A DNA stretch of 64,000 bases from Bog-473 sp963787485 (GCA_963787485.1 CAWBDF010000007.1:1178001-1242000), one strand, 5' to 3'; numbered from the stretch's first letter, positions 17,854 to 27,374 are shown. A program made the numbers and translations. Notes: generated from the letters alone by a model not told the origin.

Positions 17854-18304
17854 AGAACCGACTGGGGCTTGGTTCTCCACGACCCTCCTCGCCACTGGTC
17901 TCAGTTGGGACTTTCTTTGGCACTTGCCCAATCCTTCATACGTCCTCCCGATCTGACCTGCGTCGCATCTGGAGAGAGCGCACTGCATCCGCAAGTTCGT
18001 CGAGACAACATCAGCTCAGAGGCACCCCAACGCTGCAGGGCGATCTCAATGGCCCATGATCCGGGGCAGCGCGTAGCCGAGCTGAGGAGGAAATAGACGA
18101 AGCCACACGCGCCGGTGCCAACATTCGTCGACGTGATCGACGTGGACCTGAGTAGTATTAGTTCGAGCCCGCGTTCATTGGCCCGCGAGACTTCGAGTAC
18201 GAAGAGGGTAGGTGTCCGCTCCAGCTTCGAGTTGCCGTGTGTCTCGGACTTGGTCAACCACTGCAGCCGACCTGAGTATCCCAGCTGAGCCGCTTCCGGG
18301 AGGT
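17854..18304. other. intergenic region without a recognised gene
   Basis: About 450 bases upstream of the DUF998 gene and downstream of the P450. Open frames here are short with irregular codon use; no repeat or RNA structure stood out. Confidence 0.4.
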
Positions 18305-19501
18305 CTACTTGACGACGACCGGCAATCGACTGTACCCCCTGTTGTCGGTGTGGTACATGAAGCGGGAGTTGGCGAGATCGACGTCCCACTCAGGGAAACG
18401 TTTGAGCACTTCTTCCAACACGATGCGACCTTCGAGTCGAGCCAGCGCCTGTCCCAGGCAGTAGTGGGCCCCGAAACCGAAGTACATGTGCTTTCCTGGC
18501 TTGCGCGTGACGTCGAAGCGGTCGGGATCCGGGTAGACACGGTCGTCGCGACCTGCGGACGCCGTGAGCGTCACCATAATGCTGTTCGCTGGCACGACCT
18601 CACCGTGAAACTCGAAATCGTCTTTACACCAACGGCAGTTCGTGAGCGTGTTCGGCTCGTACCGCAGGACCTCCTCGACGGCCCGCACGGAGAGTGACGG
18701 GTCCTCGACGATCTTGCGTCGTTCCTCCGGATGTTCAGCGAGGAGGCGCCCGATCCAGCCGATGAGGATCCGTGTCGTCTCATTGCCAGCAGCAGCGATG
18801 ATGTTGACGTAGCAGAGCAGCTCGTCGCGGCTCAGCCGACGCATCACGCCGTTCTCGTCCTCGAATTCCGCGTTCAACAGATGGCTCATGATGTCATCCG
18901 ATGGGTGCTCCACCCTCCAGTCGATGAACTCGGCGAAGATGCCACCGTCAAGTGAGTGCGAGTCGGGCTCCATCTCGGATGAGTCGAATTCCTCGCGCGT
19001 GTAGGCGAAGTGGTCGCGGATGCGAACCTGCTCCTCTTCGGGAATTCCAAGGAGCATGCTGATCACTTGCATCGGTACGATCGATCCGAGGTCGCTCACG
19101 AAGTCGAAGCGATCAATTCCAACCATGGGATCGAGCAGCTGGCCACAGAGCTCGCGTATCTTCGGCTCTAGCGCCGATACCCGCTTCGGAGTAAACATCC
19201 TGGACAGCAGCGCCCGATGGATGCCGTGCATCGGAGGCTCGTCGAAAATCAACGTGCCCGGAGGGATCTCCCAGTCCGACTTGAGAAGACCGAGGGTCAC
19301 CCCCTTGCGAGAGATGAATACGTCCCGCGTCAAGAGAACCTTTTCGACATCGTCGAACCGACTTACCGCATAGAAGTCGTGCTCTTCGTTGTAGTACAGC
19401 GGCGCCTCTTCTCGGATCCGCCTGAACAAGGCATGCGGGTCGACCATGATGCTGTGGTCGTACGGGTCGAAGATCAGTTCGCTGCTGGTAGCCGTCGTCA
19501 C
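18305..19501 (-). CDS. cytochrome P450
   Basis: 398-residue soluble bacterial P450. Heme thiolate is C348 in FGFGAHYCLGQALARLEG; the oxygen-binding I-helix AAGNETT is at 237-243 and the K-helix ExxR is EEVLR at 276-280. The layout and the ETTR I-helix resemble CYP125/CYP142-like or other actinobacterial catabolic P450s, but no subfamily is claimed. GTG start at 19499-19501, backed by a GGAAGGG ribosome site. No redox partner is adjacent; the nearest ferredoxin is at 4225-4428. Confidence 0.95.
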   Translation of the reverse strand: MTTATSSELIFDPYDHSIMVDPHALFRRIREEAPLYYNEEHDFYAVSRFDDVEKVLLTRDVFISRKGVTLGLLKSDWEIPPGTLIFDEPPMHGIHRALLSRMFTPKRVSALEPKIRELCGQLLDPMVGIDRFDFVSDLGSIVPMQVISMLLGIPEEEQVRIRDHFAYTREEFDSSEMEPDSHSLDGGIFAEFIDWRVEHPSDDIMSHLLNAEFEDENGVMRRLSRDELLCYVNIIAAAGNETTRILIGWIGRLLAEHPEERRKIVEDPSLSVRAVEEVLRYEPNTLTNCRWCKDDFEFHGEVVPANSIMVTLTASAGRDDRVYPDPDRFDVTRKPGKHMYFGFGAHYCLGQALARLEGRIVLEEVLKRFPEWDVDLANSRFMYHTDNRGYSRLPVVVK

Positions 19502-19701
19502 TGTTTCCCTTCCTTGTCGATGCCGCTGCGGCCAGGCGCAATCGTCACCTGACGAGAACCCCCGAAGACTTCCCTGCTCTGGGGACCGTGAAATGTCGCC
19601 ACGGCCACGAATGTAGCGCTGTACGCCCCCTGATGGAGATGAGGGGGCGACTTCGACTCTCTCGTCAAGGCGGATTGTGTGCTTGACAAATCAGCCCGTC
19701 G

Positions 19702-20685
19702 ATGAGTGACGTGGGCCGAAACCTCCATCCACGCAGCTCAGAAGACCCCGGCGAGGGAGGGAGTGACACTCCATTGTTCAACCATGAGACGCCAGCCCAT
19801 AACCTTCCGTTCGTGAAGGTGCGCTTTGCCGTATCGGTTGGGATCGGCTTCCCCGATCCCGTGCTCTTGGCGTCGGTGGTTACCGGGGCAGAGGAGGGGG
19901 GTTTTGACAGCATCTGGTTCTCTGATCTCACGATACTGCCGGGAACGAATCCCTTCTTGGCTGTGTCCTTCGCAGCGGCGGCATCGCACCGGTTGAAACT
20001 AGGTGTGAACCTGGTTCCTTTCGGCTATCGGCCATTCCTCTTCGCTCGGCAGGTGGCCGAGCTCGACCAGATCGCGGCTGGCCGGCTGCTGGTGACCTTG
20101 GTTCCCGGACTCGACAGAGCGGGTGAGCGAGCAGCGTTGGGGATCTCGGGGCAGCACCGAGGAAGGCTTCTCGACTCCCTGGTTCCGGACCTGCGGTCCT
20201 GGTGGGCGGGAGAGTTCGTGCGGGTTCCTGATGGCGGCGATGCCGAGCTGCGACTTGCAGTTCTGCCCGCCCAGGATCCGTTGGAGATCTGGTTGGGAGG
20301 AAGCGGGCCTGAGGCGGTTCGCCGAGCCGGACGACTGGCGGATGGTTGGTTGGGATCGAATGTCAGCCCTCGGACGGCTGGCACCATCAGGGCTCAGATC
20401 CAGGAGGAGGCGTCGGAGGCGGGCAGGACGATCGACCCCGAGCACTTCGGATTGAGCATTGGGTATGCCCGCCAAAGCTCAGATCTGGAGCGGGCGCCTC
20501 AGTTGCGAGCGTCGACGGCGGGGCAGATCAATGTCCCCATCGGAGACGGACCACTACGAGCATTCATCGGTGAGTTGGTCGATCAGGGCCTGTCGAAGTT
20601 CGTGCTGCGGTCTCTGGCGCCCGTTTTATCCTGGCCCGACGAGCTCGACTGGTTGGCAGCCGTGGTGCTCGACCTGCAGACCTGA
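19702..20685 (+). CDS. LLM-class flavin/F420-dependent oxidoreductase
   Basis: Luciferase-like protein of up to 327 residues. Visible landmarks are RFAVSVGIGFPDP near the core start, the ARQVAELDQIAAGRLLVTLV motif and IWLGGSGPEAVRRAGRLADGW. The first 38 residues (from ATG 19702) are hydrophilic and unlike the family; GTG 19813 just before KVRFAVSVGIG may be the true start. No good ribosome site marks either. It is divergent from the P450 gene, with 200 bases between them holding both promoters. Likely cytosolic F420- or FMN-dependent redox enzyme, substrate unknown. Confidence 0.85.
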   Translation: MSDVGRNLHPRSSEDPGEGGSDTPLFNHETPAHNLPFVKVRFAVSVGIGFPDPVLLASVVTGAEEGGFDSIWFSDLTILPGTNPFLAVSFAAAASHRLKLGVNLVPFGYRPFLFARQVAELDQIAAGRLLVTLVPGLDRAGERAALGISGQHRGRLLDSLVPDLRSWWAGEFVRVPDGGDAELRLAVLPAQDPLEIWLGGSGPEAVRRAGRLADGWLGSNVSPRTAGTIRAQIQEEASEAGRTIDPEHFGLSIGYARQSSDLERAPQLRASTAGQINVPIGDGPLRAFIGELVDQGLSKFVLRSLAPVLSWPDELDWLAAVVLDLQT

Positions 20686-21058
20686 CCAAAGCAGGGGAAA
20701 TGCGCAACAGCAAGGTGTTCCACGGTCACTGGCCGCCCTGAGCCGCCCGAGGTGGTCACCGTGCGATGGTACGCCTCGGGTGACGTGTGTGATCTGGTGC
20801 ACTGCCGTCACGTGGTCGGTACTCTCCCAGCTCCTGGCCGTTCGACGGAGACATCGTCGTCTCCACGTGTGGGCAGACAGCGGGTCATGACAGCCATTTC
20901 GCGTCCCTGCCGATGACGGCCTCTGTGGAAGCGAAGTGGCGAATGGGGCTCACATCCAATGCTTTTCAAAAGTCTCTCTTGGATAGCGGGCACCCAGCCA
21001 GACTTGATTATTGACCGCCTCCATCCGCCAGCTACGGGTGCAGCACCGGTTGAGGTTG
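20686..21058. other. intergenic region without a recognised gene
   Basis: About 370 bases between convergent genes. No convincing coding frame, hairpin with T-run or repeat was seen. Confidence 0.4.
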
Positions 21059-21532
21059 CTACTGCATCGTGATCGGAGCCTGACGTTTCGGCAGTTCGTG
21101 ATCGGCGGGCCACTCAACGGTGACATTGATGCGGTTCCACACGTTGATGAGCCCAACGAGGTAGAGGAGCGCCGCAAGCTCCTCATCGTTGAACTCCTCT
21201 CGTGCGGCGGACCACACTGCTTCATCGACCCGCTGGCCATCGCCCAATCGGGTCATGGCCTCGGCCAGGTCGAGAGCCGAGCGTTCCCTGTCGTCGAACC
21301 CAGACGCCTCTCGCCAACCAGCCAATGTGTCCAATTTGGCCTGATTGACCCCAGTCTTTCTTGCCAGTTCTGAATGAAGACTGAGGCAAAAGGCACAGCC
21401 CGTGATCTGCGAGACCCTTACCTCTACGAGCTGACAGATCGCAGCGTCGAGCGGACTACGGGCCAGATGCCCGGAAAGGGTCAAGACGTCTTGGTACCAC
21501 TGACCGCCCGTAGCGTAGGGATCGAAGCGCAT
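21059..21532 (-). CDS. carboxymuconolactone decarboxylase / AhpD family protein
   Basis: 157-residue all-helical protein of the AhpD-like CMD superfamily. The redox motif is GCAFCLSLH (C-x2-C followed by His), and the FNDEELAALLYLVGLINVWNR helix is the conserved C-terminal part. Such proteins reduce peroxides or alkyl hydroperoxides with a thiol partner, and are the commonest partners of ECF41 sigma factors. ATG 21532 matches the family start (MRFDPYATG); the frame is open further but not family-like. The ECF41 factor in this window is 9 kb away. Confidence 0.85.
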   Translation of the reverse strand: MRFDPYATGGQWYQDVLTLSGHLARSPLDAAICQLVEVRVSQITGCAFCLSLHSELARKTGVNQAKLDTLAGWREASGFDDRERSALDLAEAMTRLGDGQRVDEAVWSAAREEFNDEELAALLYLVGLINVWNRINVTVEWPADHELPKRQAPITMQ

Positions 21533-21666
21533 AGTCCGATGGTACCGAGAGCGAAGCCGACGCTCAGAGCTCCAGAACCTGTCCCAGTACGCCATCGGGA
21601 GGGTGGGACACCCAACCCCACGGGCCAGCGGCTCTCGGGCTCCGAGTAGCAGCCACCGCGGTCTCA

Positions 21667-21724
21667 AGGACCGATCACTCGGTCCTCAATCCCGACCACT
21701 TGGTCCTCAATCCCGACCACCCCC
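21667..21724. promoter_or_regulatory. tandem 21-bp repeat containing a perfect palindrome
   Basis: Units CCGATCACTCGGTCCTCAAT+C (21671-21691) and CCGACCACTTGGTCCTCAAT+C (21692-21712) plus a third partial unit to 21724. The first sits in an 8-4-8 inverted repeat, AGGACCGA-TCAC-TCGGTCCT (21667-21686); the second keeps GACCA-CT-TGGTC. It lies between the divergent AhpD-type gene and the small membrane protein gene, and is a good candidate operator for a dimeric repressor. Confidence 0.55.
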
Positions 21725-21813
21725 TCTTTCGTAGAACCCAAGTGTCGCCGTGACAGGCGCTACGTTGCCCGGAGTGTTGACAGCGGCAGAGATTCGCCCA
21801 GTTGGAGAGAACT

Positions 21814-22026
21814 ATGTGGACTAGAGGAATCATTGGAATCGTGCTGTGTATCGCTGGGCTGGTATGGATCGGGCAGGGAACAAATGCTCTCAGTGGATCG
21901 AAGCTGATGAGCGGGCATGGCCAGTACACCTTTCTCGGCATTGTCGTGCTGGTCGTTGGTCTGGCCTTCGTGGTTTGGGCAGCTTGGGTTCGCCGTCGGC
22001 GAATCGGAAATCAGACGGACTCGTAG
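21814..22026 (+). CDS. small two-helix membrane protein
   Basis: 70 residues, with transmembrane segments IIGIVLCIAGLVWIGQG and YTFLGIVVLVVGLAFVVWAAW and a basic C-terminus (VRRRR). ATG 21814 with GGAGAG six bases upstream. Small proteins of this architecture are common in actinobacteria and uncharacterised. It is divergent from the AhpD-type gene across a likely operator. Confidence 0.75.
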   Translation: MWTRGIIGIVLCIAGLVWIGQGTNALSGSKLMSGHGQYTFLGIVVLVVGLAFVVWAAWVRRRRIGNQTDS

Positions 22027-22189
22027 GCCAGGCATCGTCTGAGCCTCTACGCCGGCGAAGACGGACCCTGGAGTACTGGCAAGACCGGTACGCATTGCTC
22101 CTGCCTCAGAACGATGCTCCGGGAAAAGGTGCCTCCCACCGCTCGGCTGGGTTCCGTCCGAGGATTCAAGCCCTTGGCATTGACGGACG

Positions 22190-22333
22190 ATGTACTTAGA
22201 CATGCATTCCGCAAAGGTCGCCTCGCAGAAAGACCTGAGCCAGGTCTCGACCACCCTGTGGCAGAAGTCCGTGCTGGCTGGCTGCGTGCTCGCCGCATGC
22301 CTCGCACTAATCGGCGTGATGGCGATCTTCTGA
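22190..22333 (+). CDS. possible very small membrane protein
   Basis: 47-codon frame starting ATG TAC TTA (22190). It has a polar N-terminal half (HSAKVASQKDLSQVSTTLW) and one hydrophobic helix, SVLAGCVLAACLALIGVMAIF, at the C-terminus. No ribosome site. The clean hydrophobic pattern is the only support. It lies in the 450-base gap between 22027 and 22474, where nothing else was recognised. Confidence 0.35.
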   Translation: MYLDMHSAKVASQKDLSQVSTTLWQKSVLAGCVLAACLALIGVMAIF

Positions 22334-22474
22334 GAAAAGCCAGTAGGGACGGCCAAAAGGCCTCCGATACGCCCGTCGAATAGAGGGCACTCGCGAACGA
22401 GCGTGATGAGGGCTGCCCCGTATCGGCAACGGCAACTTGGCTTCGCGTCCACCAACAATGGCAAGGTGGACAAG

Positions 22475-23353
22475 ATGGAAACCATCGCCCTCAACAATGG
22501 GGTCGAGATGCCCGCGCTCGGTCTCGGCGTCTTCCAAACGCCACCTGACCAGACTCGCGACGCCGTCCGGGACGCGCTCGACTGCGGATATCGCCACATC
22601 GACACCGCGGCGGCTTACGGCAACGAGCGCCAGGTCGGCGAGGCGGTGCACGGCTCGGATCGAGACCGGTCAGAGGTCTTCTTGGAGACCAAGATTTGGA
22701 TCAGCGACTACGGATACGACAAGACGCTGCACGCCTTCGACAAAAGCGCCCGCAAGCTCGGCATCGAACAGATCGACCTACTGATCCTGCATCAGCCACT
22801 TCCGTCGGCATTCGAACGGACCATGGAGGCCTATCGCGCCCTGGAGTCCCTGCTGGCTGACGGCAAGGTCCGCTCGATCGGGGTCAGCAACTTCATGGTC
22901 GAGCACCTCACGAGGCTTTTGGACCGCGCCATGGTGGTACCGGCGGTCAACCAGATCGAATGTCACCCTTACTTTGCTCAGCAAGCGGTGCAGGACTTCG
23001 GCTCGAGGCACGGCATCGTCACACAGGCGTGGTCACCGATCGGCGGCATTACCTTCTATCGAGATGGCAAGCACACCAGTACTCTTGAAGACGCAGTCAT
23101 TGGAGACATCGCCACCGCGCACGGCAAGACTCCTGCCCAGGCGATGCTGCGGTGGGGTCTGCAGCACGGGCGTTCGGTCATTCCGAAGTCCACCAAGCCC
23201 AACCGCATTGCGGAGAACGCCAACGTCTTCGACTTCGAGCTGTCCGCCGAGGAGATGACCGGTATCGACGGCCTGGACACCGGCCGTCGCGGCGGCCGGG
23301 AGATGGACGCGATCACCCTCGAAGCCTTCGGTTTCGAGATCCCGGAGGCCTGA
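22475..23353 (+). CDS. aldo/keto reductase
   Basis: 292-residue NADPH-dependent aldo/keto reductase of the AKR5 (2,5-diketo-D-gluconate reductase-like) group. Catalytic tetrad D43, Y48, K73 and H106; NADPH-binding IPKSTKPNRIAEN near the C-terminus. ATG 22475 (METIALNNGVEMP) matches the family start; an upstream ATG in frame is rejected. Reduces aldehydes or ketones in the cytosol; true substrate unknown. Stands alone. Confidence 0.93.
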   Translation: METIALNNGVEMPALGLGVFQTPPDQTRDAVRDALDCGYRHIDTAAAYGNERQVGEAVHGSDRDRSEVFLETKIWISDYGYDKTLHAFDKSARKLGIEQIDLLILHQPLPSAFERTMEAYRALESLLADGKVRSIGVSNFMVEHLTRLLDRAMVVPAVNQIECHPYFAQQAVQDFGSRHGIVTQAWSPIGGITFYRDGKHTSTLEDAVIGDIATAHGKTPAQAMLRWGLQHGRSVIPKSTKPNRIAENANVFDFELSAEEMTGIDGLDTGRRGGREMDAITLEAFGFEIPEA

Positions 23354-23518
23354 AGATCGTCGCCAGCGCCAGATCGACGGTGTCGCCCCAGCTGTGTGCG
23401 TCTCAAACCTGCGCGTCCCAGAAAGCTGGACCGACGTACGGGCAACACGCCCCACCCTGCCGGGACTGTGGGGCACTCAGGCACTCTCACCAACGGCAGC
23501 ACACGGGGCGGTGAACGG

Positions 23519-24364
23519 CTAGTTGATGGTTGCTGAGGCCAGCGGGAGGCGGTCAGGGACGGCGACGCCGCCAGCCGGCTCGACCGTCACCGCCAGCTGC
23601 GTGGGGTGGCCGGAGGCTACGGTGAACGCGGCGCTGGCCGGGTCCTGTCCGAGGAGCCCGAGCGAGATGGCCTTCGAACCAAACATCGCCCAAAGTTGGT
23701 AAGTCTGGCCCGGCGAAAGAGCGGGCATGGACGACGAGACCAGGTATCCGCGCCCATTCGGAAGGACGACCATCTCGGCGAGCTTGGATCCCGAAGGCGA
23801 GAGGAGCGAGACCAATCGGTGTCCAGGGGTTGTCATGGCGGCCTGAAGCGCGGCGGATGAGGCACGGCCGTCGAGCGCCTCGCGAGCCTGGCCAAGTCTG
23901 TCGTCCTCGCGTATCAGGCCGACCGATAGGAGGGCGATCACCGCCAGGGAAGCGGCGACCACGGCACCTAGCGCCCACGGCTGAGCCATACGTCGAGGCC
24001 CGTGACGTCGTACCGTGGGTCGGTCATGCTTCGGGCTTCGAGGCGTCAACGAGGTCGCGCCGTTCGGGTCCTCGGGGGACCCTGACGGGACCGCAACCGG
24101 GAACGGTGCCGGGCGGCGGCCGCCGTCGCCCCCTTGAGGCGGGCCGATCTCATCGGCGATCCGGTCCCAGAGATTGGGCGGCAGCGGCACCACGGCCGTC
24201 CCCAGGGACGCCGCCATCTCCCGGTGTTGGTCCACCTCCGCCTGACATTCGGGGCACACCCAGAGGTGTCCCTCGACGGCTGCGGCCTCGTCGCGGTCGA
24301 CCGAGTCCAGGGCGTATGCCCCGAGAAGCTCCCGTACCTCTTCGTGTGCCTGGTCAGCCGTCAC
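23519..24364 (-). CDS. anti-sigma factor, zinc-finger N-terminus with RskA C-terminus
   Basis: 281 residues. The N-terminal zinc anti-sigma domain contains HLWVCPEC (H-x3-C-x2-C, about 35-42); a single transmembrane helix, LGAVVAASLAVIALLSVGLI, follows a Pro/Arg-rich linker; the C-terminal RskA domain includes GQTYQLWAMFGSKAISLGLL. It would hold the partner sigma factor at the membrane and release it by regulated proteolysis. GTG start overlaps the sigma stop (GTGA, 24361-24364), so the pair is translationally coupled. Confidence 0.92.
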   Translation of the reverse strand: MTADQAHEEVRELLGAYALDSVDRDEAAAVEGHLWVCPECQAEVDQHREMAASLGTAVVPLPPNLWDRIADEIGPPQGGDGGRRPAPFPVAVPSGSPEDPNGATSLTPRSPKHDRPTVRRHGPRRMAQPWALGAVVAASLAVIALLSVGLIREDDRLGQAREALDGRASSAALQAAMTTPGHRLVSLLSPSGSKLAEMVVLPNGRGYLVSSSMPALSPGQTYQLWAMFGSKAISLGLLGQDPASAAFTVASGHPTQLAVTVEPAGGVAVPDRLPLASATIN

Positions 24365-24930
24365 CGCTCCGTCACCTGGCTGTCGGCAAGCACGCGCCGC
24401 ATCCGCCGCAAACCGTTGCGAATTCGGCTCTTCACCGTTCCTTCCGGTTGGTCCAACAGGCCCGCCACTTCCCGATAGGTGCACCCTTCAAAGTATGCGA
24501 GCTCGATTGCTACGCGTTCGTCGTGCGAAAGGGTCTCCATAGCCCGGCCGACCTGGTCGGCCAGGACCAAATCGTTGACCTCACGGTCAAGGTCGTAGCC
24601 ATCGGCAGCGATGCTCCGGCTGTCGCGCTGCTCCCGGAGCTGACGTGCCGTATTGGACCGCACGAGATCGACCGCTCGGCTGTGACATTTCGTCAGGAGG
24701 AAGGTTCGAAGCGATCCGCGGGATGGATCGAACCGGTCGGGATTACGCCAGAGCCCGAGAAAGATCTCCTGGGTCACATCCTCCGCTTCCGGGGCGTTAC
24801 CGATGATGCGCCGAGCCAGTCCGATGACAGCGCCGCCATGGCGCCGGTAGGTCTCGGCCAGCGCGTCTTCGTGCTGCATTGCGACAGCCACGACCAGTTG
24901 AGTGTCGCTCAGTGTGGACAGACAAGTCAC
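24361..24930 (-). CDS. RNA polymerase sigma factor, ECF family (SigK-like)
   Basis: About 189 residues. Sigma2 reads AEDVTQEIFLGLWRNPDRFD (core -10 recognition), linker RGSLRTFLLTKCHSRAVDLVR, and sigma4 reads ELAYFEGCTYREVAGLLDQP then GTVKSRIRNGLRRMR. The partner anti-sigma directly downstream has an RskA domain, pointing to SigK/SigL-type ECF regulation. Start is one of two adjacent GTG codons (24930/24933); residues further upstream are not family-like. Target genes are not evident here. Confidence 0.9.
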   Translation of the reverse strand: MTCLSTLSDTQLVVAVAMQHEDALAETYRRHGGAVIGLARRIIGNAPEAEDVTQEIFLGLWRNPDRFDPSRGSLRTFLLTKCHSRAVDLVRSNTARQLREQRDSRSIAADGYDLDREVNDLVLADQVGRAMETLSHDERVAIELAYFEGCTYREVAGLLDQPEGTVKSRIRNGLRRMRRVLADSQVTER

Positions 24931-24933
24931 CAC

Positions 24934-25390
24934 TGTGTCTTCGTGGCAGAAACCCCCTTTGGATGAGTGCGACGTCAGATGCGTTTTTCGGGCTCCTGTG
25001 TCACTCACCCATTTCGCACGTTGTCCAGTGCCGGGTGACGCCGCGCGCGCGCCGCCCCTAAGCTGGGGTTTCGCGATCGAATCGTCGGCCGGACGTCGCT
25101 GCGCAGGTCGGCCCCGGGGCATGCCCTATGCAGCTGCAAAACTCAACGTCCTTCGGCGTTTGGCTTCTTGCATGGAGTTCGGGCTGAACCCTTCGGAAAT
25201 GTGGCTCGTCCGACGCCTTGGCGCCGCGACAGAGGGCAGACACCTTCGACTGTGTCCGTCGACTCGTCAAGCGTCAACGCCGGAACCGAGATCCCAATGG
25301 TCCCCAATTGCAGGGAATATCAAACGGCTCGCATCTGCAAGTGCTTCGGTGCCGAATACTCAACGGAACGAGTTCGATTCGGGGAGGAAC
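24934..25390. other. intergenic region upstream of the NiCoT gene
   Basis: About 455 bases between divergent transcription units. I looked for a cobalamin or NiCo riboswitch ahead of the transporter and recognised none of the conserved boxes. A GGGGAGGAAC ribosome site sits at the end of the region. Confidence 0.4.
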
Positions 25391-26524
25391 ATGACGACGG
25401 TCATCACCAGGGAGTCCCCACCGGCCGGCTGGTTCCGCCCGTTGCACCGGGCGCTCAGTCCCGCCGAGTGGCGCAGGGTCAGATGGATGGTGGTGTCGAT
25501 CCTCTTCCTGCACGTGATCGGGTTCGGGATCTTCATCGCCTTCGTCGTTCCGGGCCACTACAAGGGCCTCGGCATCGGGGTCAGCGTGCTGGCCTACACA
25601 CTCGGGCTCCGCCATGCCTTCGACGCCGATCACATCTCGGCCATCGACAATACAATTCGCAAGCTGACGAACGAGCGGCGCGGGGTGGACGGGTCAAAGA
25701 AGCCACTCAGCGTGGGCTACTTCTTCTCACTCGGCCACTCCACCATCGTCGTCGCCATCGGCGTGGGCATCGTGGTCGCCGAGAAGACCGTGTACGGCGC
25801 CGTCTCGAACACCAGCTCTGGTCTCGAGCAGTTTGGTGGCGTCTTTGGGACCATCGTTTCCGCATCGTTCCTCTACGTGATCGCCATCTTGAACCTCGTG
25901 ATTTTGGCCGGGATCATCAAGGTGTTCCGCACCATGCGCAGGGGGACCTACGACGAGGCCGAGCTGGAGCGACAGCTCGACAACCGTGGCTTCATGTACC
26001 GATTCTTCGGAAGGTGGATGAAGTCGATCACCAAGGAATGGCAGATGTACCCCGTCGGAATCGTTTTCGGCATGGGCTTCGACACCGCCACTGAGGTGGC
26101 CCTCCTGGCCACCACGGCCCTACTGGCCACACAGTCCCTGCCCTGGTACTCCATCATGTGCCTCCCCATCCTCTTCACGGCGGGTATGTCCCTCATGGAC
26201 ACGCTGGACGGCTGCTTCATGAACGTCGCCTACGGCTGGGCTCTCTTCAACCCGGTCCGCAAGGTGTATTACAACCTGGCCATCACGGGGCTCTCTGTTG
26301 CCATCTGTTTCTTGATCGGAACCATCGAGGTCCTCGGTCTCTTACCCACGGAGTTGCATCTGCACGGCCGGTTCTGGGACGACATAGCTCGCTTCAATCT
26401 CAACACCGCGGGTTTCGTCATCGTGGGCATGTTCATCCTCACGTGGGCTGTCGCGCTCGCCGTGTGGCGCTTCGGCCACGTGGAAGAGAAGTGGACTGCC
26501 CAACTGAAGGTGGCCGAAACCTAA
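25391..26524 (+). CDS. nickel/cobalt transporter, NiCoT family (HoxN/NixA)
   Basis: 377-residue membrane permease. The signature RHAFDADHI (74-82) is the metal-selecting motif of transmembrane helix II; further NiCoT motifs are LGHSTIVV, VFGMGFDTATEVALL and GMSLMDTLDG. About eight transmembrane helices. It imports Ni2+ or Co2+ with high affinity at the inner membrane. ATG 25391 follows GGGGAGGAAC directly, so a longer frame upstream is rejected. The tat genes lie 600 bases downstream on the same strand; a nickel enzyme exported by Tat would explain the pairing but is not in view. Confidence 0.95.
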   Translation: MTTVITRESPPAGWFRPLHRALSPAEWRRVRWMVVSILFLHVIGFGIFIAFVVPGHYKGLGIGVSVLAYTLGLRHAFDADHISAIDNTIRKLTNERRGVDGSKKPLSVGYFFSLGHSTIVVAIGVGIVVAEKTVYGAVSNTSSGLEQFGGVFGTIVSASFLYVIAILNLVILAGIIKVFRTMRRGTYDEAELERQLDNRGFMYRFFGRWMKSITKEWQMYPVGIVFGMGFDTATEVALLATTALLATQSLPWYSIMCLPILFTAGMSLMDTLDGCFMNVAYGWALFNPVRKVYYNLAITGLSVAICFLIGTIEVLGLLPTELHLHGRFWDDIARFNLNTAGFVIVGMFILTWAVALAVWRFGHVEEKWTAQLKVAET

Positions 26525-27122
26525 GGACTTGCCAAGCATTGCAGGCCCTATCGGAGGCCAATTCCAGTCTCCCGGTGAACTCCGATTTCGAGATGCCTGT
26601 TCGTGGGCTTGACTGGGGACTGCTTCGACAACGCGGCGGTCGGGGCCGTCTCGTGCACCCCCACGTGCGAAAATCATTTGGAGCCACCCCTGCCGCACCT
26701 GGCCGGGCTGACGAGCTACATCGGTCGGCTGCAGTCGTCTCGCCGGATCAAGTCGAGCTCCTCCCCAACCGCATAGGCCACGAAGACTGTACGAAAGGGT
26801 TCTTGGGAAATGAGGCGGCGGAGGGAATCGGGGCTGAACCCGCCGACCCAGCCGGCTCGTAAGGGTTGCCGACGTGGCTAGCTGCAGTGTTTGGGGTGCT
26901 CATCCTGCTGGCGGGACTCACGAGGCGGCCAAATCGGAAACGCCCAAGAGCGCGGCGAGGGCGATTTGAGCCGGCACCGACATCGGACACGATTGCACGC
27001 ATCCACTTGCTGCCTCGGCAACGAAGTACACGTAGATCGGTGTGCAGACACCCCTTTGGTCCAGTACCGCAGGACGTCGCGAAACTGCGTTTCGCGGTCA
27101 GGTGGGCTGAGGAAGGAAGACA
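26525..27122. other. intergenic region before tatA
   Basis: About 600 bases. A frame to about 26862 (ending GIGAEPADPAGS) is somewhat protein-like, but matches nothing I know and lacks a start with a ribosome site. A hydrophobic stretch near 26866-26930 (WLAAVFGVLILLAGL) is out of context. Possibly eroded genes. Confidence 0.35.
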
Positions 27123-27374
27123 ATGTTGGCAGATATTTTTGGTCCCGATTTGCTCATCGTGGCACTCGTCCTCGTTGTGCTGCTCTTCGGTGGTGCCGCC
27201 ATCCCCAAATTGGCCCGCAATCTGGGCTCGGCGAAGAACGAGTTCGAAAAAGGACTTGACAAGGCGAACAATGCGGACCCGGTTGCTACCGCACAGGACG
27301 CCACGAAAACAGCTGGCATAGTCCCCACCTCGCCTCACATTCCGCTGGCCAGCGATCCTCCTTCACAAGACTGA
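27123..27374 (+). CDS. tatA: Sec-independent protein translocase TatA/E
   Basis: 83 residues: a single N-terminal helix, LLIVALVLVVLLFGGAAIPKL, then the amphipathic helix ARNLGSAKNEFEKGLDKA, then a polar tail. The F-G hinge (LLFGG) and the GSAKNEF block define TatA. ATG preceded by GAGGAAGGAAG. TatA forms the protein-conducting assembly of the Tat pathway with TatB and TatC, both encoded just downstream. Confidence 0.93.
   Translation: MLADIFGPDLLIVALVLVVLLFGGAAIPKLARNLGSAKNEFEKGLDKANNADPVATAQDATKTAGIVPTSPHIPLASDPPSQD

Noticed and set aside
21533..21813. ECF41 promoter upstream of the AhpD-type gene
   Set aside because: The closest GACG...TGTCCCA has two mismatches and a 17-base spacer, so it does not meet the pattern seen at 11678.
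24934..25390. Cobalamin or NiCo riboswitch ahead of the metal transporter
   Set aside because: No B12-box-like or NiCo four-way-junction consensus could be recognised.
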